In this document: piece after piece, positions 36,401-48,187 of the stretch
How the letters are laid out: the number at the start of each line of letters is the position of its first letter
How positions within the stretch are numbered: position 1 is the stretch's first letter
From: Cytospora piceicola
Lineage: Eukaryota > Ascomycota > Sordariomycetes > Diaporthales > Cytosporaceae
Direction of reading: 5' to 3'
Length of the DNA stretch: 64,000 nucleotides
Assembly (NCBI GenBank): GCA_023375675.1
Contig: JALQBC010000005.1
Location: 868,001-932,000, forward strand
Position numbers and translations under genes: made by a program
Notes under the pieces: model-generated
Seen by the model: only the letters and a program-made list of their open reading frames with translations
What the model was told of the DNA's origin: nothing
Database searches by the model: none

Positions 36401-38270
36401 AGAGAGAGGGAGGGGTCTCGCTTGAGGGTTTGATGAACTGCCTCGTTCGCTTATAGGAATCTTGTCAGAAGTTGGAATTAGGGATGGGGATCTCATGAGG
36501 GCCCCAAATTGACTTGCAGCACCACCCCGCCACTTCTCGCTCCTGCCACTGTGACTCCGGCCCATGCTTTTTGCTTTATGCAAATGCTACCACAAACCTT
36601 ATGGTCTACCACGGTAACGGTCGGCCCTTAATTCCGTGGCCTCGTCACTCGATGCAACCAAAGGCTGGAATGTTTCGCGGCCATGCCCGAACAGGCTGTT
36701 GTTGATAAACTTTGAACGAATTCGGAATTCGTAAGGCTGAATTCGTGGAAGGTATTGGTGTAAACGTGGACGTTAACGAATATGATCCGTGACGGTAACG
36801 CCTTTTCTCACACGGCTTCTCAATCATGTCGGCCAGCGAACAACAGCTGTGGAATGTCCTGAATGTGCAGGGCTCCAGAAAAGGATTGGGCAGGAAGATC
36901 CCCTTGTGGGACAGTGCCGACGACTAGCATCCAGACGGTGACGGGCATTCTAGAAGAGCGCTTGACCGTTCTTGGCTTCCGTCAAATGAAAACATGGCCA
37001 ATGAGACATGAGTGCTTCTAGCCACTCACCCAGGTTACCTTTGCTAGGCGGCCACCATCACGAGTCACGACAGGGTACCGCTTCAGTCTTGGGGGTCAAA
37101 CATAGTGATCGGCGATGAAGCCGTCCGTCGATTGGATGCAGTCAGATTGGGACCCATGCCACTCTGTGCCCGAAAACCGACAAATATTGGTCGATCATCC
37201 CTCCCCCCTCTTCGTAGTCGACTGGTGTTATAGTACGTACTGTGGTTAGTATCGGAGGCACCGGGTTATGGCATTCGGAGAAGAATGATGCTCGGGTCCG
37301 CTTCAAAATGCAAAGCAGATTCTGGGTTGTCCATACGTGTGAAAAAGTAGGTATAGTAGTGTGAAGACTATTCCTTACGAGATCATTTAAATGCAGCTAG
37401 GTAATACCTACATCGGCATATGGAGGATATTGGGAGATAATTGGGAGAGGTCGATCCTACAGATTACATACGGATCCGTACGTATAAATCCCTACTGTGT
37501 ACGATGGACTGTGTAATAGGATCGCATCGGCATCGGCAGGGGGCTACTGTGCACATCTTAGTTTCGGGCACGGTAGGACATTCTGTCTCTCTTTGAGGTC
37601 GTCATCCTGCCAACCTGCCAACCAGCCCAACCGAGCAGCCAAGCAGGCCGAGCAATAACATCAACACACACACTGTCCCGCACACCACAGTCTACAGTAC
37701 GCACAGTACACAACCCACAATCCACAGCCCATTCACACCCACACACACACATCAGTGCTCCTGGGCGGGCCTGGCGGGCACACTGGAGACCCCGGTCTCC
37801 TCCCACGTCTTCCCACCCACCCTCCTCCTGTCTCTAGTCTCTCTCCTCTCTGTGGGTGTGTGTGCTGTCCAACAAAAGACGTCCGCCCGTTCCTCCCTTC
37901 CCGGCTCTTCTTCCCTCTACTTCTACCACCATTCACCACCATTCACCAATTCGCTCCGAACCCTATCGACAATTCTCACGTCTCACCACTGTACTCTACC
38001 ATCTTCAAACTACGACTCAAACGACGATCAAAAGCGATATTCAACATAATAATCCCAAGGCTTTCTTCAATCTGCCTCACCATTTGACCTTGCACCGCCG
38101 TCCAACAAACATCCTCGGCACATTTTTCACTTTTTGCTGAGACTTGTGGCTTAGTCCCGCAAAACGTCGGCGTACAACACAACACAACTGAGCCTCAAAT
38201 TCCCAAACCACAACGACCACTGCCACATTGGACCAACTAATCGAAATACTGGCTTGAAAAATCAGCAACA
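33472..38270. other. 4.8-kb gene-free region with long leader
   Basis: The longest gene-free stretch of the window. Only short frames without resemblance to known proteins are present. Visible landmarks are a perfect tandem duplication of a 10-bp C/G unit at 34901-34920, and a strongly CA/CT-rich stretch from about 37600 to 38270 leading into the gene at 38271, which looks like a core promoter plus a long 5' leader. It may also contain non-coding transcripts; the sequence alone cannot show that. Confidence 0.5.
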
Positions 38271-38941
38271 ATGGCTTCATACTACCACTTCAACCCCCAC
38301 CAGCAACATCCCACACCACCAACAGCCTCGGCTGTCTCTCACAGTCATCATGGTGGCCGGAATCGCCGGGGCCCGAGGCTTTCGGTTTCGCAAAACAACT
38401 CTCACAAGCAATTCCGGGGTGTGCGGAGTATGAAGGAGTTGAACGAGTCGGCGGCGCTCTCCAGTTTCCGCATGAAGTACGAGCTTGGTCGCTCGTTTGA
38501 TCTTGAGGACGACTTGGAGTTCTGCCCCGGCCTCGTTACGGAGAGTGACGTGAGTTCCCCCGAGGCTGACCTGGACACATACCTGCCTTGGTCTGTGTCC
38601 CTTTGAGTGCCAATGGTTGACTAACAAACCCTGGTTTGCAGTTGGCTTACAGCGGTTCTGAACGGTCTTCTCTCGCGAGCAACTCCCCCACAGGCTCCCC
38701 GACGCAACAGCCTCAACAAGTGGCGGCAGCGTACATGAACTCGGCCCCTGCTGGCTTCCTGCCTCCGTCCTTCCAGGCCCACCACTCCCACCCCAAGCTC
38801 CACCAGCCTGCCGCCACCCGTGCTCGCAACGCCATCCCCATTATCAACCCTGCCAACGGTCAAGGCTTGACAATGCCGTCCCCGCCCACGTCGGTGTCGC
38901 CCTCGGTCCGGATGCAGCAAGGCATGCGCACCCGGTGGTAA
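38271..38941 (+). CDS. 192-aa protein, unknown
   Basis: Exons 38271-38549 and 38642-38941, with a 92-nt intron (GTGAGT...TGCAG), give 192 aa. I do not recognise a named family. The N-terminus is His/Gln/Pro-rich. Around residues 50-92 is a compact charged block, including SMKELNESAALSSFRMKYE and GRSFDLEDDLEFCPG, that looks like a structured or binding element. The rest is Ser/Pro/Gln-rich and disordered, with SP and TP sites, ending in MRTRW. No signal peptide or membrane segment. A very large upstream region and a long CT/CA-rich leader suggest complex regulation, as for developmental or signalling regulators (inference). Confidence 0.75.
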
Positions 38942-40920
38942 ACTGATGTGATACCGCTGCTACTGTGAGGAGAGGTGGCTTCGTCCCAGCCGTCGTCCTG
39001 ACGACACTGAGGATTGTGGGCTCACTACACGCTCTTCATCAGGCAGCTGCTCATCCTGGCGGGCACCGACTACCCAACAAGCAGGCAATTCGATATTGAT
39101 TTCACATGGCAGGCAGGGAATGCCTTCTTGGTCGACTGGAGTTTCGACAATTCGACATTTGGGCTCAGGCCCCTCACCTTGTATAAAGATACCTTACCGA
39201 CATATGCTCCTCTTTTCGGGGCTGGGAGCGTAAGCTCCCTATGGCGCTACACGGAAACTCGGTCGATACCATTCTGTCTGCTTCTGCTTGTATTACAATT
39301 GAGCGGTGCGGTGCTTCGACTACGAAAGATGGGGGCTGTTTTGATTTTCGAACGGGCGTTATCTGGACCTGCATATTCGACGATATGACGATTCTGCATC
39401 GGTGTTTCAACGGCGGAGCTGGACGGACCTCCACTCCACAAACGAGAAGCGGCGACTTCGCATGATAAAACGGTTCATCTTGGGTCTCTTGCGTTCGTCC
39501 AAAGACAAAAAAAGATCTTTTTTCGACATATAGAACGAATCATCCTAACGGGGTTGTGGCAGTTCTCAGCGGAGTTTCTTTGTATGCAGTCAGGGGTTTT
39601 TGATGCTTTTTGGGCTTACGGAAACAAAGACCCGGGTGGATCGGGCGGCTGGCAAAGATACTATGGTTTTCACGTGTTATTGCGATGCGAGTTTTCACGC
39701 AAAGCTGGGCAAACGGTGGGGCAAACGGACACGGCGGAGTTGGTTCATCTTTCTTATCCTTACTTTACTTTTTTGGGTTGTATGTCTCTTTTATATTCAT
39801 GTATGATGGGCGGCGCTCTACCCCATAATCTGCCGGCTTATTTTTGTCGAGTTTTTCCTCTCCGTCGCTATTTTCCAGGGTTTTTGAGTTGGTTGCATAC
39901 GCGAGGTGTGTGGAATCCTGGTTTTGTGTCTAAGGAGGGCAATACTGATGCATCTGGTTTGGCTGGAGCGTTTTGGGGGTGTTCAAGGGGTATTATACCC
40001 GGAATTGGAGTGTGTGTGCTCAAAGGTATCAAATCTTTAGCTGAATCAAAAAAGGGGCGATAAAAAGCCTGTTTCTGATCAAAATGTTCACTCTACTGTG
40101 TACTCGGTCATTCTCGGTGACATGCTCAGATATGCTGATATGTTGGCTCCCAGATGTGTATATGTCGTACCGTCTGTAGCATGGGATGGATGTTGGAGGC
40201 TGGCTAATTTCGGCTTGGCCACGTGAGAGGCTCGAGAGGCGTCCTGGGCTTAACTCCTACATAAACCCCATAAGAGAGGGTGCTCCATACCCACCGAGAA
40301 TCTGCAATACCCCGGAGCTTTATTCCATGATTACTGCAAGTCACACCAATAAGTACCGGAGAACTGAAGACAACCCTGAAAACACATTCTCGGTTACCTG
40401 GCCCGCACAAGGACGCGGGTATTCACCGACGGGCCATCGGTCGGACCTCCCCAGTCCCCTCTCTCATCCTTACCCTAAGGTACGAAATGAGCTCGACCCG
40501 CAACCCGTATAAGCAGCGACTTGGCGACGACGGCCTCGAGGACCGGCTCGGGCCGCCACACAAGCGAAGTAACAATGCCCTCTTTCAATTTCCATCCTCC
40601 CCCTCGTGTCCGGCATCCTTTCCGCTGTTGCCGTCCCCGCGTGCGTGGGGCCGCTGCTGGACATTGATGCAAGAGGCCGGTGCACTATCCACTGTACCTA
40701 TGTACTTTAACACCTAGGTACCTATACCTACCTAGGTAGGTACTTGGGTTTTCGCACACCTCAACCCTCGTTATTAGTTATCTTGCAACGTGTGCATATC
40801 TCGAGGACATGGCTGACCAGGTGTATGGAGATACAAACAGGGTTGACTGGCAGGCCTTCTCTGGGGGAATCTAGCACTGCCGTCGCGGTCAGTGCCAGCG
40901 CCAGCAGCGTATTCGGCGGC
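38942..40920. other. Long 3' UTR and spacer
   Basis: From 38942 to about 40070 the plus strand becomes increasingly G/T-rich and carries no convincing gene, which fits a long 3' UTR of the preceding gene. A 169-aa frame at 39554-40063 has chance-like composition. A dense cluster of CCTAGGTA-type words lies at 40711-40744, just before the BTB gene promoter. Confidence 0.45.
40711..40744. repeat. CCTAGGTA palindrome cluster
   Basis: Overlapping units of TACCTAGGTA and TACCTA within 34 bp. The same word family recurs across intergenic spacers of the window but was not seen inside conserved coding exons. Confidence 0.8.
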
Positions 40921-42054
40921 ATGGCGGACTCTGTTGAGAGAGCGGCGGCAATGGCCGGGGACGCCGGGAGTGCTGATGGTGGTATGGAGCTTGAAGCGCC
41001 GCATGTTGACAGGTATGTGGCCCTCCTGCTCGCTGTCTGTTCCGTCTTGATGAGGCCTGGGGCTGCAAAGCGAGCAGGCCATGTCTGGGCTGGTGGGAGG
41101 TGTGCCGCTGTGGCATGCTATGGCCGGACCCCTTCTCCATCTGTCAGCCAACTCTGTGTCCATCTGACTGAACTTAACGGCATGGTTTTGCCTAGAAACA
41201 TCCAACGTTCAACTGACACCGTCCTACAGGCTGTTCTCGGACCGTGTCGTGACCGTCCTCGTTGGGCCACATGAGACGAAATGGTGCTTGCACGAGAACC
41301 TCCTCTCAGGCGCCTCCGACTTCTTCAAGTCCGCCTTCAACAGCGGCTTCAAGGAGTCCATCGAGGGCAAGATCACCATGCCCGAGGACGACCCCCAGGC
41401 GTTTGAGCTTTTTGTCCGGTGGCTGTACATCCGCACCCTCGTGCCCCAGGCCGTCACCAGTGCGACTACCACCGCCAACCTCCTCTTCCGGCCTACCTCG
41501 AGCGGGGCTGCGTCTTGTATTCATGATTCTCTGCGCCTCTACGTGCTTGCCTCCAAGCTGTTGATCGAGGACCTCGAGAACGTCTGTGTGGATATAGCCC
41601 ACGCGTATTACGGGGTAGGGATGAGACGGCCAGATATCAAGGACGGTACGAGGAGACTAGATTCTATCACACAAGCCCCCTTCCCCCCTCCCCCAAGCCA
41701 GCCAAAAGAGAAAAAGAGGAGATGATACCACACACCTCTGAACTTGGGTAGTGGCGCTGACAATCACTCCGGGCAGTGCAATTCATCTACGACAACACCA
41801 TGCCAAACTCGGGCATGCGCAAGCTCCTGAGGGAGCGCCTCACGCTGGGCCTGTTCAAGGGGAGGCAGCACAACCCGGTGACGGCCGAGTGGAGGGACAT
41901 CATGAACGAGACGCCCGACCTGGGCTTCGACATCGTCAGCGAGGCGGCGTCCTACAGCTGGATCTCCGGCGGGAACGCCCCCGCGAGGGCCATCTCCGAC
42001 AAGTGCGCGTATCACAGGCACGACAGGAACGAGGCGTGCGTTATACTCTTCTAA
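40921..42054 (+). CDS. BTB/POZ domain protein, paralogue 1
   Basis: Exons 40921-41012, 41230-41645 and 41777-42054 give 261 aa; phases close at both GT-AG introns. The BTB/POZ fold starts at about residue 31: RVVTVLVGPHETKWCLHE, FFKSAFNSGFKESIEG, then the fungal signature MPEDDPQAFELFVRWLY and LYVLASKLLIEDLEN. The C-terminal part has QFIYDNTMPNSGMRKLL and a Cys/His segment, KCAYHRHDRNEAC. The family mediates dimerisation, often as cullin-3 adaptors, but fungal members of this type are mostly uncharacterised. The start at 40921 is chosen because upstream in-frame codons look random. A GTGCGT donor near the stop leaves open one further exon. Confidence 0.82.
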
Positions 42055-44433
42055 ACCTCTGTCCTTCTTGTTCTCCCTTTCCTCTCTTTTCCCTTCCCCG
42101 GTTTGACCTTGGAGATTGACCATTGAGGCGCTGTCAACAGCAGAGCCAGCAGGACTGTCTTGTAGGAAGGTTGGTGACATCGTGGGCGGACTTATGGAAG
42201 GCGTTTTGGCACGGAACAGGAAACCCCCCTCCTTCCACACCCTCGTCTTCTTTCCCTTGTGCTGTTAGTGGGGTACCCTGATTTATGTTTGGATGGTATT
42301 TGAAGCAAAGCGAAGAAGTTACTGCGCAGCATCTGGGATTTTAAGTACTTCAACTTGACACATGCTCCTCGAAACACGTGCGACGGACTCGAAGTATAAG
42401 GATCTCATGGTCTCTGGGCAGTAGTCCTCTATTCTCAGTCCAGAGGAAAGTGTTCCCACTGAACAGCACGTCCGCCTCATATCTGATAGATTGGAGTAAG
42501 CCGCGGGCATGTCTTTGTTGGGCGTGTGGAACACGACGGATGGTACGGGTTTAGTATGTCGTATGGATCGTACTTTGCGAAGGTTTCTGGTTCCATATGC
42601 GGTCACAATATCTTTACGGAACTTCAATAGTCTAATTATGTCGTTGTCTTGGTTCTTGGATTTATCTAATGTATTCGTCTTTGTCAGTTCTCCACGTGAA
42701 GGCTTTCGTCCCTCATGCCGCTGTAGCTAGATCGTGGTGACTTGCCGTCACTAGTTGTTGCCTCGAATCTCGAGAGTCTTTGTTTGATAGTCTCACTTGA
42801 ATATGTTCCCTTGGGTCTCCCGGGTTGTCGGCCTATTGAGTACCCAGGCAAGTATTTCTTGGGAGGCAAGGCCATCATGTATAGCCGAACTGGTATCTCG
42901 GGAATCTCATCTGGCACTGGCACTTTGTGCCATCACTTTCATACATGTACATGTGTATAAACAAACACGAATGAAAGTGATGACATGATCTCTTGTTTGA
43001 GTGGTATCTGCCCAAATAACTACCAACAAAAACCAAACCCAAGAACCAATACGTCGTGGTTTTTTCAAAGCTGAAGCCTCACACGAGCAGGGGGGTTTCC
43101 ACTGGCCTCCAGTGGTTCGATGCTCATACCCAGCTTCCCTAGCAAATGCTTCAGACCTTTGTAATAGTCGATGTCGAGCCTCCGACTGGTGACTGCAGTA
43201 ACTCCTCCCAGAGCAAAAAAAGGTATCATAGAGTATAGCAGCTCTTGAGCCAATACTTCCCAATCCGATTTGCATACACACTGCTGGGTATCTGTGCATT
43301 GCTGGCCCATCGTATAACAACTGTTATTTGTGGCAATACTGCTTGAGCCTCCTCTTGGAGGCTGCGATCGGCTTCTGTGCCAACGCCAGTTGTGCAAGCG
43401 GACAGATATGCGGTCCCAATTTCGGGGCGTAACTCACGGACACATGCGCACGTATACAACGTAGTTTTGAGTACGCCCAGAGTGTACATACCACTGGACA
43501 ACGTGCTTCAGTCTTCGTTACCGGCCTCCACACCCCCAAGGGCGGTGAAACCTGGATTCTTCCCAATGAGGCTGTCCTCGACTCAACGCTACCAAGCCGG
43601 TAGAGTCTGGAGCCAAAGCAATTCTGTAACAACAAGGGCCTTTCTCATCCAAAGAATCTTACCGTCTTATAAATAATTGATCCAAGGATACTTCAGCACC
43701 TCTAGCGCTTTAAGCATTTTGCTATGACCAAGATCCATCGTGCCTCCCACCAGGTCCATCAGGTCCGGATCGACATGTCTGTGAACGTGAACGGCCTGCA
43801 CGGTTTCTCAGCGGTCGACTACCTAAGTACCCAGAACAATGTAGAGTGTATCTACCCATATCCTGTCGCCAAGATGCTTAAACAGTCTATCCTTATCAGC
43901 GAAGTAGGATATTTAGCGTTTTAGGTCATGGGCAGGCACGTTTTCGCCCTCGCCCTCGCCTATACTATCCTCCCCCACAGCGGATATGGCATCGTTTGGA
44001 TGTGTTTCTTCTGTATTTTGGTTTTCGTTGTCTGGGAGAGCCGAATTGATGGGTCCTGCCTGTGTACCTGGGTACTTACTTGGTAGGCCCCTAGGTACTA
44101 AGTAGGGAGGTAAACGGCCGTTTCCAGGTGACTGCAAGTACTCATCAGTTCTATGTGTAAAGGCTAGCTACCTCCTGAAGTAGAAGACGTTTAAGAAGCT
44201 CCTTGACCTTCAGACTTACGTAGGTCTAGGTACGTACCTACCAAGGTAATTAAGTCCTGTACCTACCTAGGTACCTAGGTAGCTAGGTACTCGCCGTTTT
44301 CTTTCCTGCTCCCCAGTACCAAGCACATGCCTGGATAGGCACCTTCACTTTCTGATAACAACTTCCATTCAAAGATTCGTTTCCGACTGCCACATACACA
44401 CACAAACACAAAAAACCAAACCAAACAGGAAAG
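42055..44433. other. Spacer with possible decayed coding relics
   Basis: 2.4 kb between two BTB genes. The minus strand at about 43000-43500 has protein-like pieces in two frames. One contains EIGTAYLSACTTGVG, resembling the catalytic Cys region of CHAT-domain proteins. Another contains LDIDYYKGLKHLLGKLG. They cannot be joined convincingly into one gene. 44060-44290 is packed with TACCTAGG-type words. Confidence 0.4.
44218..44290. repeat. Dense TACCTAGG/CCTAGGTA repeat tract
   Basis: Over 70 bp made almost wholly of overlapping palindromic TACCTAGGTA variants (ACGTACCTACC, TACCTAGGTACCTAGG, TAGCTAGGTAC), directly upstream of BTB paralogue 2. It could form cruciform structures. Confidence 0.85.
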
Positions 44434-45433
44434 ATGTCAGGCAACAAAAAGAGAAAGATTGACAAGCTCGACGGCTCCAAAGCAGGAGAACAGTCGCCGA
44501 CCCGACGAAGGATGGACTTCTCAGCATCGACGCCCGAGACCAAGGCCAAGGAGGGCGACGCGCCAGCTCCCGAGAATACTGTCGAGTGAGTACAGCCTCT
44601 TTAGTGTGCGATTTGGTACGTGCCCGCATATTGATTGATACCATCGCAGTGCCTCCTACCTCGGCGGACGAATTGTCACCATTGCCGTGGGCACTGACAA
44701 AGTCAAGTTCACCGTCCACGAGCAAGCCTTGTCCCAAGCGGCCAAGGACAGCTTCTTCCACGCCGCGTTCAACATCGGCTTCAAAGAGTCTGTGACTGGG
44801 TACCTCGAGCTGCCTGAGGAGGACCCTGAGATCTTCAAGCTTGCCTTGAAATTGATCTATACTGGTTATGCCGGTGGCAGAGACTTCAGTGGATTCTTCG
44901 TTGTTCTCAGCATGACCACGATAATCAAGCTGTACGTGCTTGCCCAAAAGTACCTGGTAATTGGTATTCAAGACGCCATCATTTCGTACCTTCACCACAA
45001 GCTTCAACGAGAGTACAACACCTGGTCTACGATTGGTGACGACAAGGAGGCTTTCGACTACTTTCTTGCGGAAGTACCTGAGACCTCTCACCTCTACAGA
45101 CTCTTCGTCCGTTCCATGGCTTTCTCCATGCTCCAGCCGACTGATATGCACAGTCATCGCCACTACATAGGCGACCCCGATTCAGATGGTGTGGTTTTTG
45201 ACTGTAATGGGCCCTCTAGCTCGAAAGAACAGGTGGACAACTGGCTGGGCGCAGCGCCAGACGAGATGTGTCGTTCCGTACTCGAGGTAGTCTTGACTGT
45301 GAAGACTTTGGGATGTTGCATGTCCTTCGAGGAAGTCGTGGGGATCATGTCCGACTTCCTTCTGGATCGGGGCTCGGATTGGGTCCTACGGGGGGGATGT
45401 TGGGACCTTGGAGATAGACCGGATACGCCATGA
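44434..45433 (+). CDS. BTB/POZ domain protein, paralogue 2
   Basis: Exons 44434-44585 and 44650-45433, with a 64-nt intron (GTGAGT...CGCAG), give 311 aa. The N-terminal 50 residues are hydrophilic, with a nuclear-localisation-like KKRKIDK. The BTB core follows: RIVTIAVGTDKVKFTVHE, FFHAAFNIGFKESVTG, LELPEEDPEIFKLALKLIY and IKLYVLAQKYLVIGIQDAI. After this the chain keeps homology to paralogue 3 (LQREYN, FLAEVPETSHLYRLFVR) and contains a C-terminal segment with LTVKTLGCCMSFEEVV. The intron sits at the same place, just before the BTB core, as in its two neighbours, supporting tandem duplication. The function as an adaptor or regulator is inferred. Confidence 0.85.
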
Positions 45434-46056
45434 AAGCCTTGAGAGAAGACTGTTCAGCATCGAACGCATGTGTTGGCCCTGAACAGAGGAAAGTGGAAGA
45501 GTGAAATGGCAAGTGCAGCCACAGAGAAATTAGAGGGGAATGGCCGGGAAACAAGATTTTTTGAGGGTTTGAGATCATGCTAGCTACGACATCTGGTGTG
45601 TTCAAGGTCTCAGGAGAGCTGAGATACAGAGGCTAAGACCAACCAGATGACACAGGTTACATACATGCCAATGAGACAGCTGTTGACCACAATCTAGAGT
45701 TGAAAGGCCCAGAGACTCTATTTTCTGTCTTGAAATTTCACGAGCTGTTGAGATATGAGTGTCTATCGAAGGTTGGGTTGTAGTGTCTTTATACATATGT
45801 TGAGCCGCACTTGAGGGCTCTTTCCAAGAAGAAACTGCCTCCCTTGCTGGCCCCTTCCTCACCACCAAATACATTGACATTGCTTTCTTTCACCGAATGT
45901 TAAGTCTATGTACTCGTCTAAGACATCGACAACATTGACTGCGACAGCCAATATCATCAAGCCAGTGCGGAAGAGGAAACCCGACCGACAACTTGACGGC
46001 GGTAGAAGGCCAATATTCCAGCCAACCTATAATTTCAAGCGAACCCGATTGACACG
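45434..46056. other. Spacer between BTB paralogues 2 and 3
   Basis: Contains the 3' UTR of paralogue 2 and the promoter of paralogue 3. No supported gene or repeat. Confidence 0.5.
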
Positions 46057-46834
46057 ATGAGCGACACCCCGGCTGCCAACCCAGAGATGGGCAAGTAAGT
46101 CAAAACACATGCGCCTGTCAGTGTGTTGGGGAGTTTCCCCAGTTTGGTGTCTCATACTGATCGCCATGCATAGCGCCTCCATCTTCAGCTCCCCAATTGT
46201 CACCATCGCGGTTGGGCCCAACAAGATCCTGTACTTCGTTCACGAGAAAGCCCTGGCCAGGGCAAAAGCTGGGCTGTTCTTCAACAGGGTCTTCACGAAT
46301 GGCCTCCGGGAGACGCAGACCAGATACCTCGAACTTCCCGAAGATGACCCCGGCGCATTCGAGGGCTTCGTCGAGTGGCTGTACGGTACTTGCTGGCTCG
46401 GTGAAATCCAGGCCGTCGGAAGCATGCTTTTCAAGTACGGCCCCCCTCAGCTGCTTCGGGATTACATCTTCGCACACAAGTATCTGGTCCGCGGCCTCCA
46501 GGACAGCATCACGGCCGAGATGTACGATCGAATGCAGGCTGAATACTAGTATGATGTCGGCTTCCATCAAAACCTCCTCGAGGATTTCTTCGCCAGCGTT
46601 CCCAGTTCCAGCATGCACAGACTACTAGCTAGGTGGTTTATCAACGACGCCCTGTACCCAACCCCGGGAAACAAACTCGAAGGCATTGTCATCGAGAGCA
46701 TTGTGGATAGCCTGCCGAACGAGTTCGTGCGCCTGGTGACGCAGGAGATGTTCAAGGTCCATATCAATGGTGATAGGCTTGCAAGAGGCCAAATCTTGGG
46801 GCAAAAGGGTGAGTATCTTGTGTATGGACACTAA
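46057..46834 (+). pseudogene. BTB/POZ paralogue 3, in-frame stop
   Basis: Exon 1 46057-46094 and exon 2 from 46174, with a 79-nt intron (GTAAGT...CATAG). The BTB core is complete: SPIVTIAVGPNKILYFVHE, RVFTNGLRETQTRYLELPE, DDPGAFEGFVEWLYG and DYIFAHKYLVRGLQDSI. The frame then meets TAG at 46547-46549, after 136 residues. Beyond the TAG the same frame runs open for a further 94 codons to 46834, and the peptide (EDFFASVPSSSMHRLLARWF) is collinear with paralogue 2 (FLAEVPETSHLYRLFVR). So a single nonsense codon interrupts an otherwise intact gene. It may be a young pseudogene, a truncated BTB-only protein, a readthrough product or a sequencing error. Confidence 0.8.
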
Positions 46835-47748
46835 GATGGACAAGCATGAATTAAATCGCACGCACGCCACCACCGGATCTGACCCGGGACCCGTGGACAC
46901 GAGCAACGAAGGAGGAGAAATTGGAGACGATTATAGCTTATTTTTGGACATGCATTTGGGATATGATGGAGGCGTTAATTATGGGGTTTCGAGAGGAACA
47001 GTGACGGTGACGTGTGAGGTGTTGTGAAGTGTCGTTGAAATATACTTTGCGGCTCTTGTTCCCTCCGGAGGTCTGAGCAACCTCTCGTTGATGACTACGT
47101 AGGTACTTACTGTTAATGAGTACTAAGCATAGATGACCGACCCCTGAACCCTTGGACGGGCTGACGAGGTTACATACTGTAGTAAAGAGGTCTTGCGACA
47201 CCCACGACATGAAGACGCAATCATAGTACAGAGAGGCAGAGATTTCCTTGGAACAAAAGCTACTAGAAACACAGTGAACTCTCTCGCAATGGTGATCCCC
47301 AGCGATCCCAGTCAATCCCCAGGTTCAGGAGGGCATTGTGGCTGATGCAGCCACTAGAAATGCCGCGATTGTCAGCTATAACCCTGCATGATCGAGCTCC
47401 AATGATGGAGTCCCCCATCATCATCAAGCCTCCAAGCTTGCAATCATGACATCATGCCACATGAGCTCCCCTTAGCTTCACCCACGCTCGACAACTCTCC
47501 CCCTTGCCCGAACCACCCACCCGAGGTCTAAACTCTGTGTGCCCTTGCCTACCTGGGTATCTAATTCAACATTTCGTCGTCCTAATTCTTTCTTCTCCCC
47601 CTTCATAATCTGTTACACCAATAATTTAACCTGAACACCTCTCCGAAACCGATCAATCAGATCTCAAAACATCCTCACTTCACCCTCACTTACACACAAG
47701 ACCTTACCGTCCAATACAATCTATCTCCCTCTCTCTCCCACCACAACC
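46835..47748. other. Intergenic
   Basis: Spacer upstream of the small mitochondrial protein gene. The last 200 bases are C/T-rich and look like a promoter and leader. No supported gene. Confidence 0.5.
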
Positions 47749-48187
47749 ATGGCTTCCAGACTCTTCATCCGCTCGACCGCAGCCCTGCGACCAACCACCA
47801 CCACCGCCGCCGCCAGCCCTCTTCTCCGGAGGAGCTTCGCAGTGTCCTCAGTGAACAGCATCAAGGAGTCCTCAGACGGTACGGCCCCCCTACCCCAAGG
47901 AGGAACAAACAAGTTGGGCAAAAGACAAGCAAAAGGCTAACACTCCCACCTCTTTTTTTCCCACCCCAACAGCAGACCACAAAGACTACGACAAGCACAA
48001 GCAGGACTCCCTCTCCAAGCAGAAGTCGGGCAAGGGCCACTGGAAGCCCGAGCTCGCCTCGGACGCCGAGGAGGCCATCAAGGCCGACCGCTCCGGCAAC
48101 GAGAACATCTCCAAGCTGCAGGAGCGCACCAAGGCCCACGCCGAGGAGAAGACCAAGCAGGGCACCTCCGGTTCCGATCCCATGTAA
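47749..48187 (+). CDS. Small mitochondrial protein, FMP16-like
   Basis: Exons 47749-47878 and 47973-48187, with a 94-nt intron, give 114 aa. The N-terminus is a typical mitochondrial presequence: basic, Ser/Thr/Ala-rich and without acidic residues (MASRLFIRSTAALRP then LLRRSFAVSSVNS). The mature part is highly charged and probably helical, with DHKDYDKHKQDSL, GHWKPELASDAEEAIKADR and KLQERTKAHAEEKTKQ. It resembles the fungal family that includes yeast Fmp16, found in mitochondrial proteomics and without a settled function; that assignment is from memory and moderate. The C/T-rich leader suggests strong expression. Confidence 0.75.

Noticed and set aside
39554..40063. 169-aa plus-strand frame downstream of the 192-aa gene
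   Set aside because: Lies in G/T-rich sequence that fits a 3' UTR; its peptide is unusually rich in Trp, Cys, Phe and Gly without any motif.
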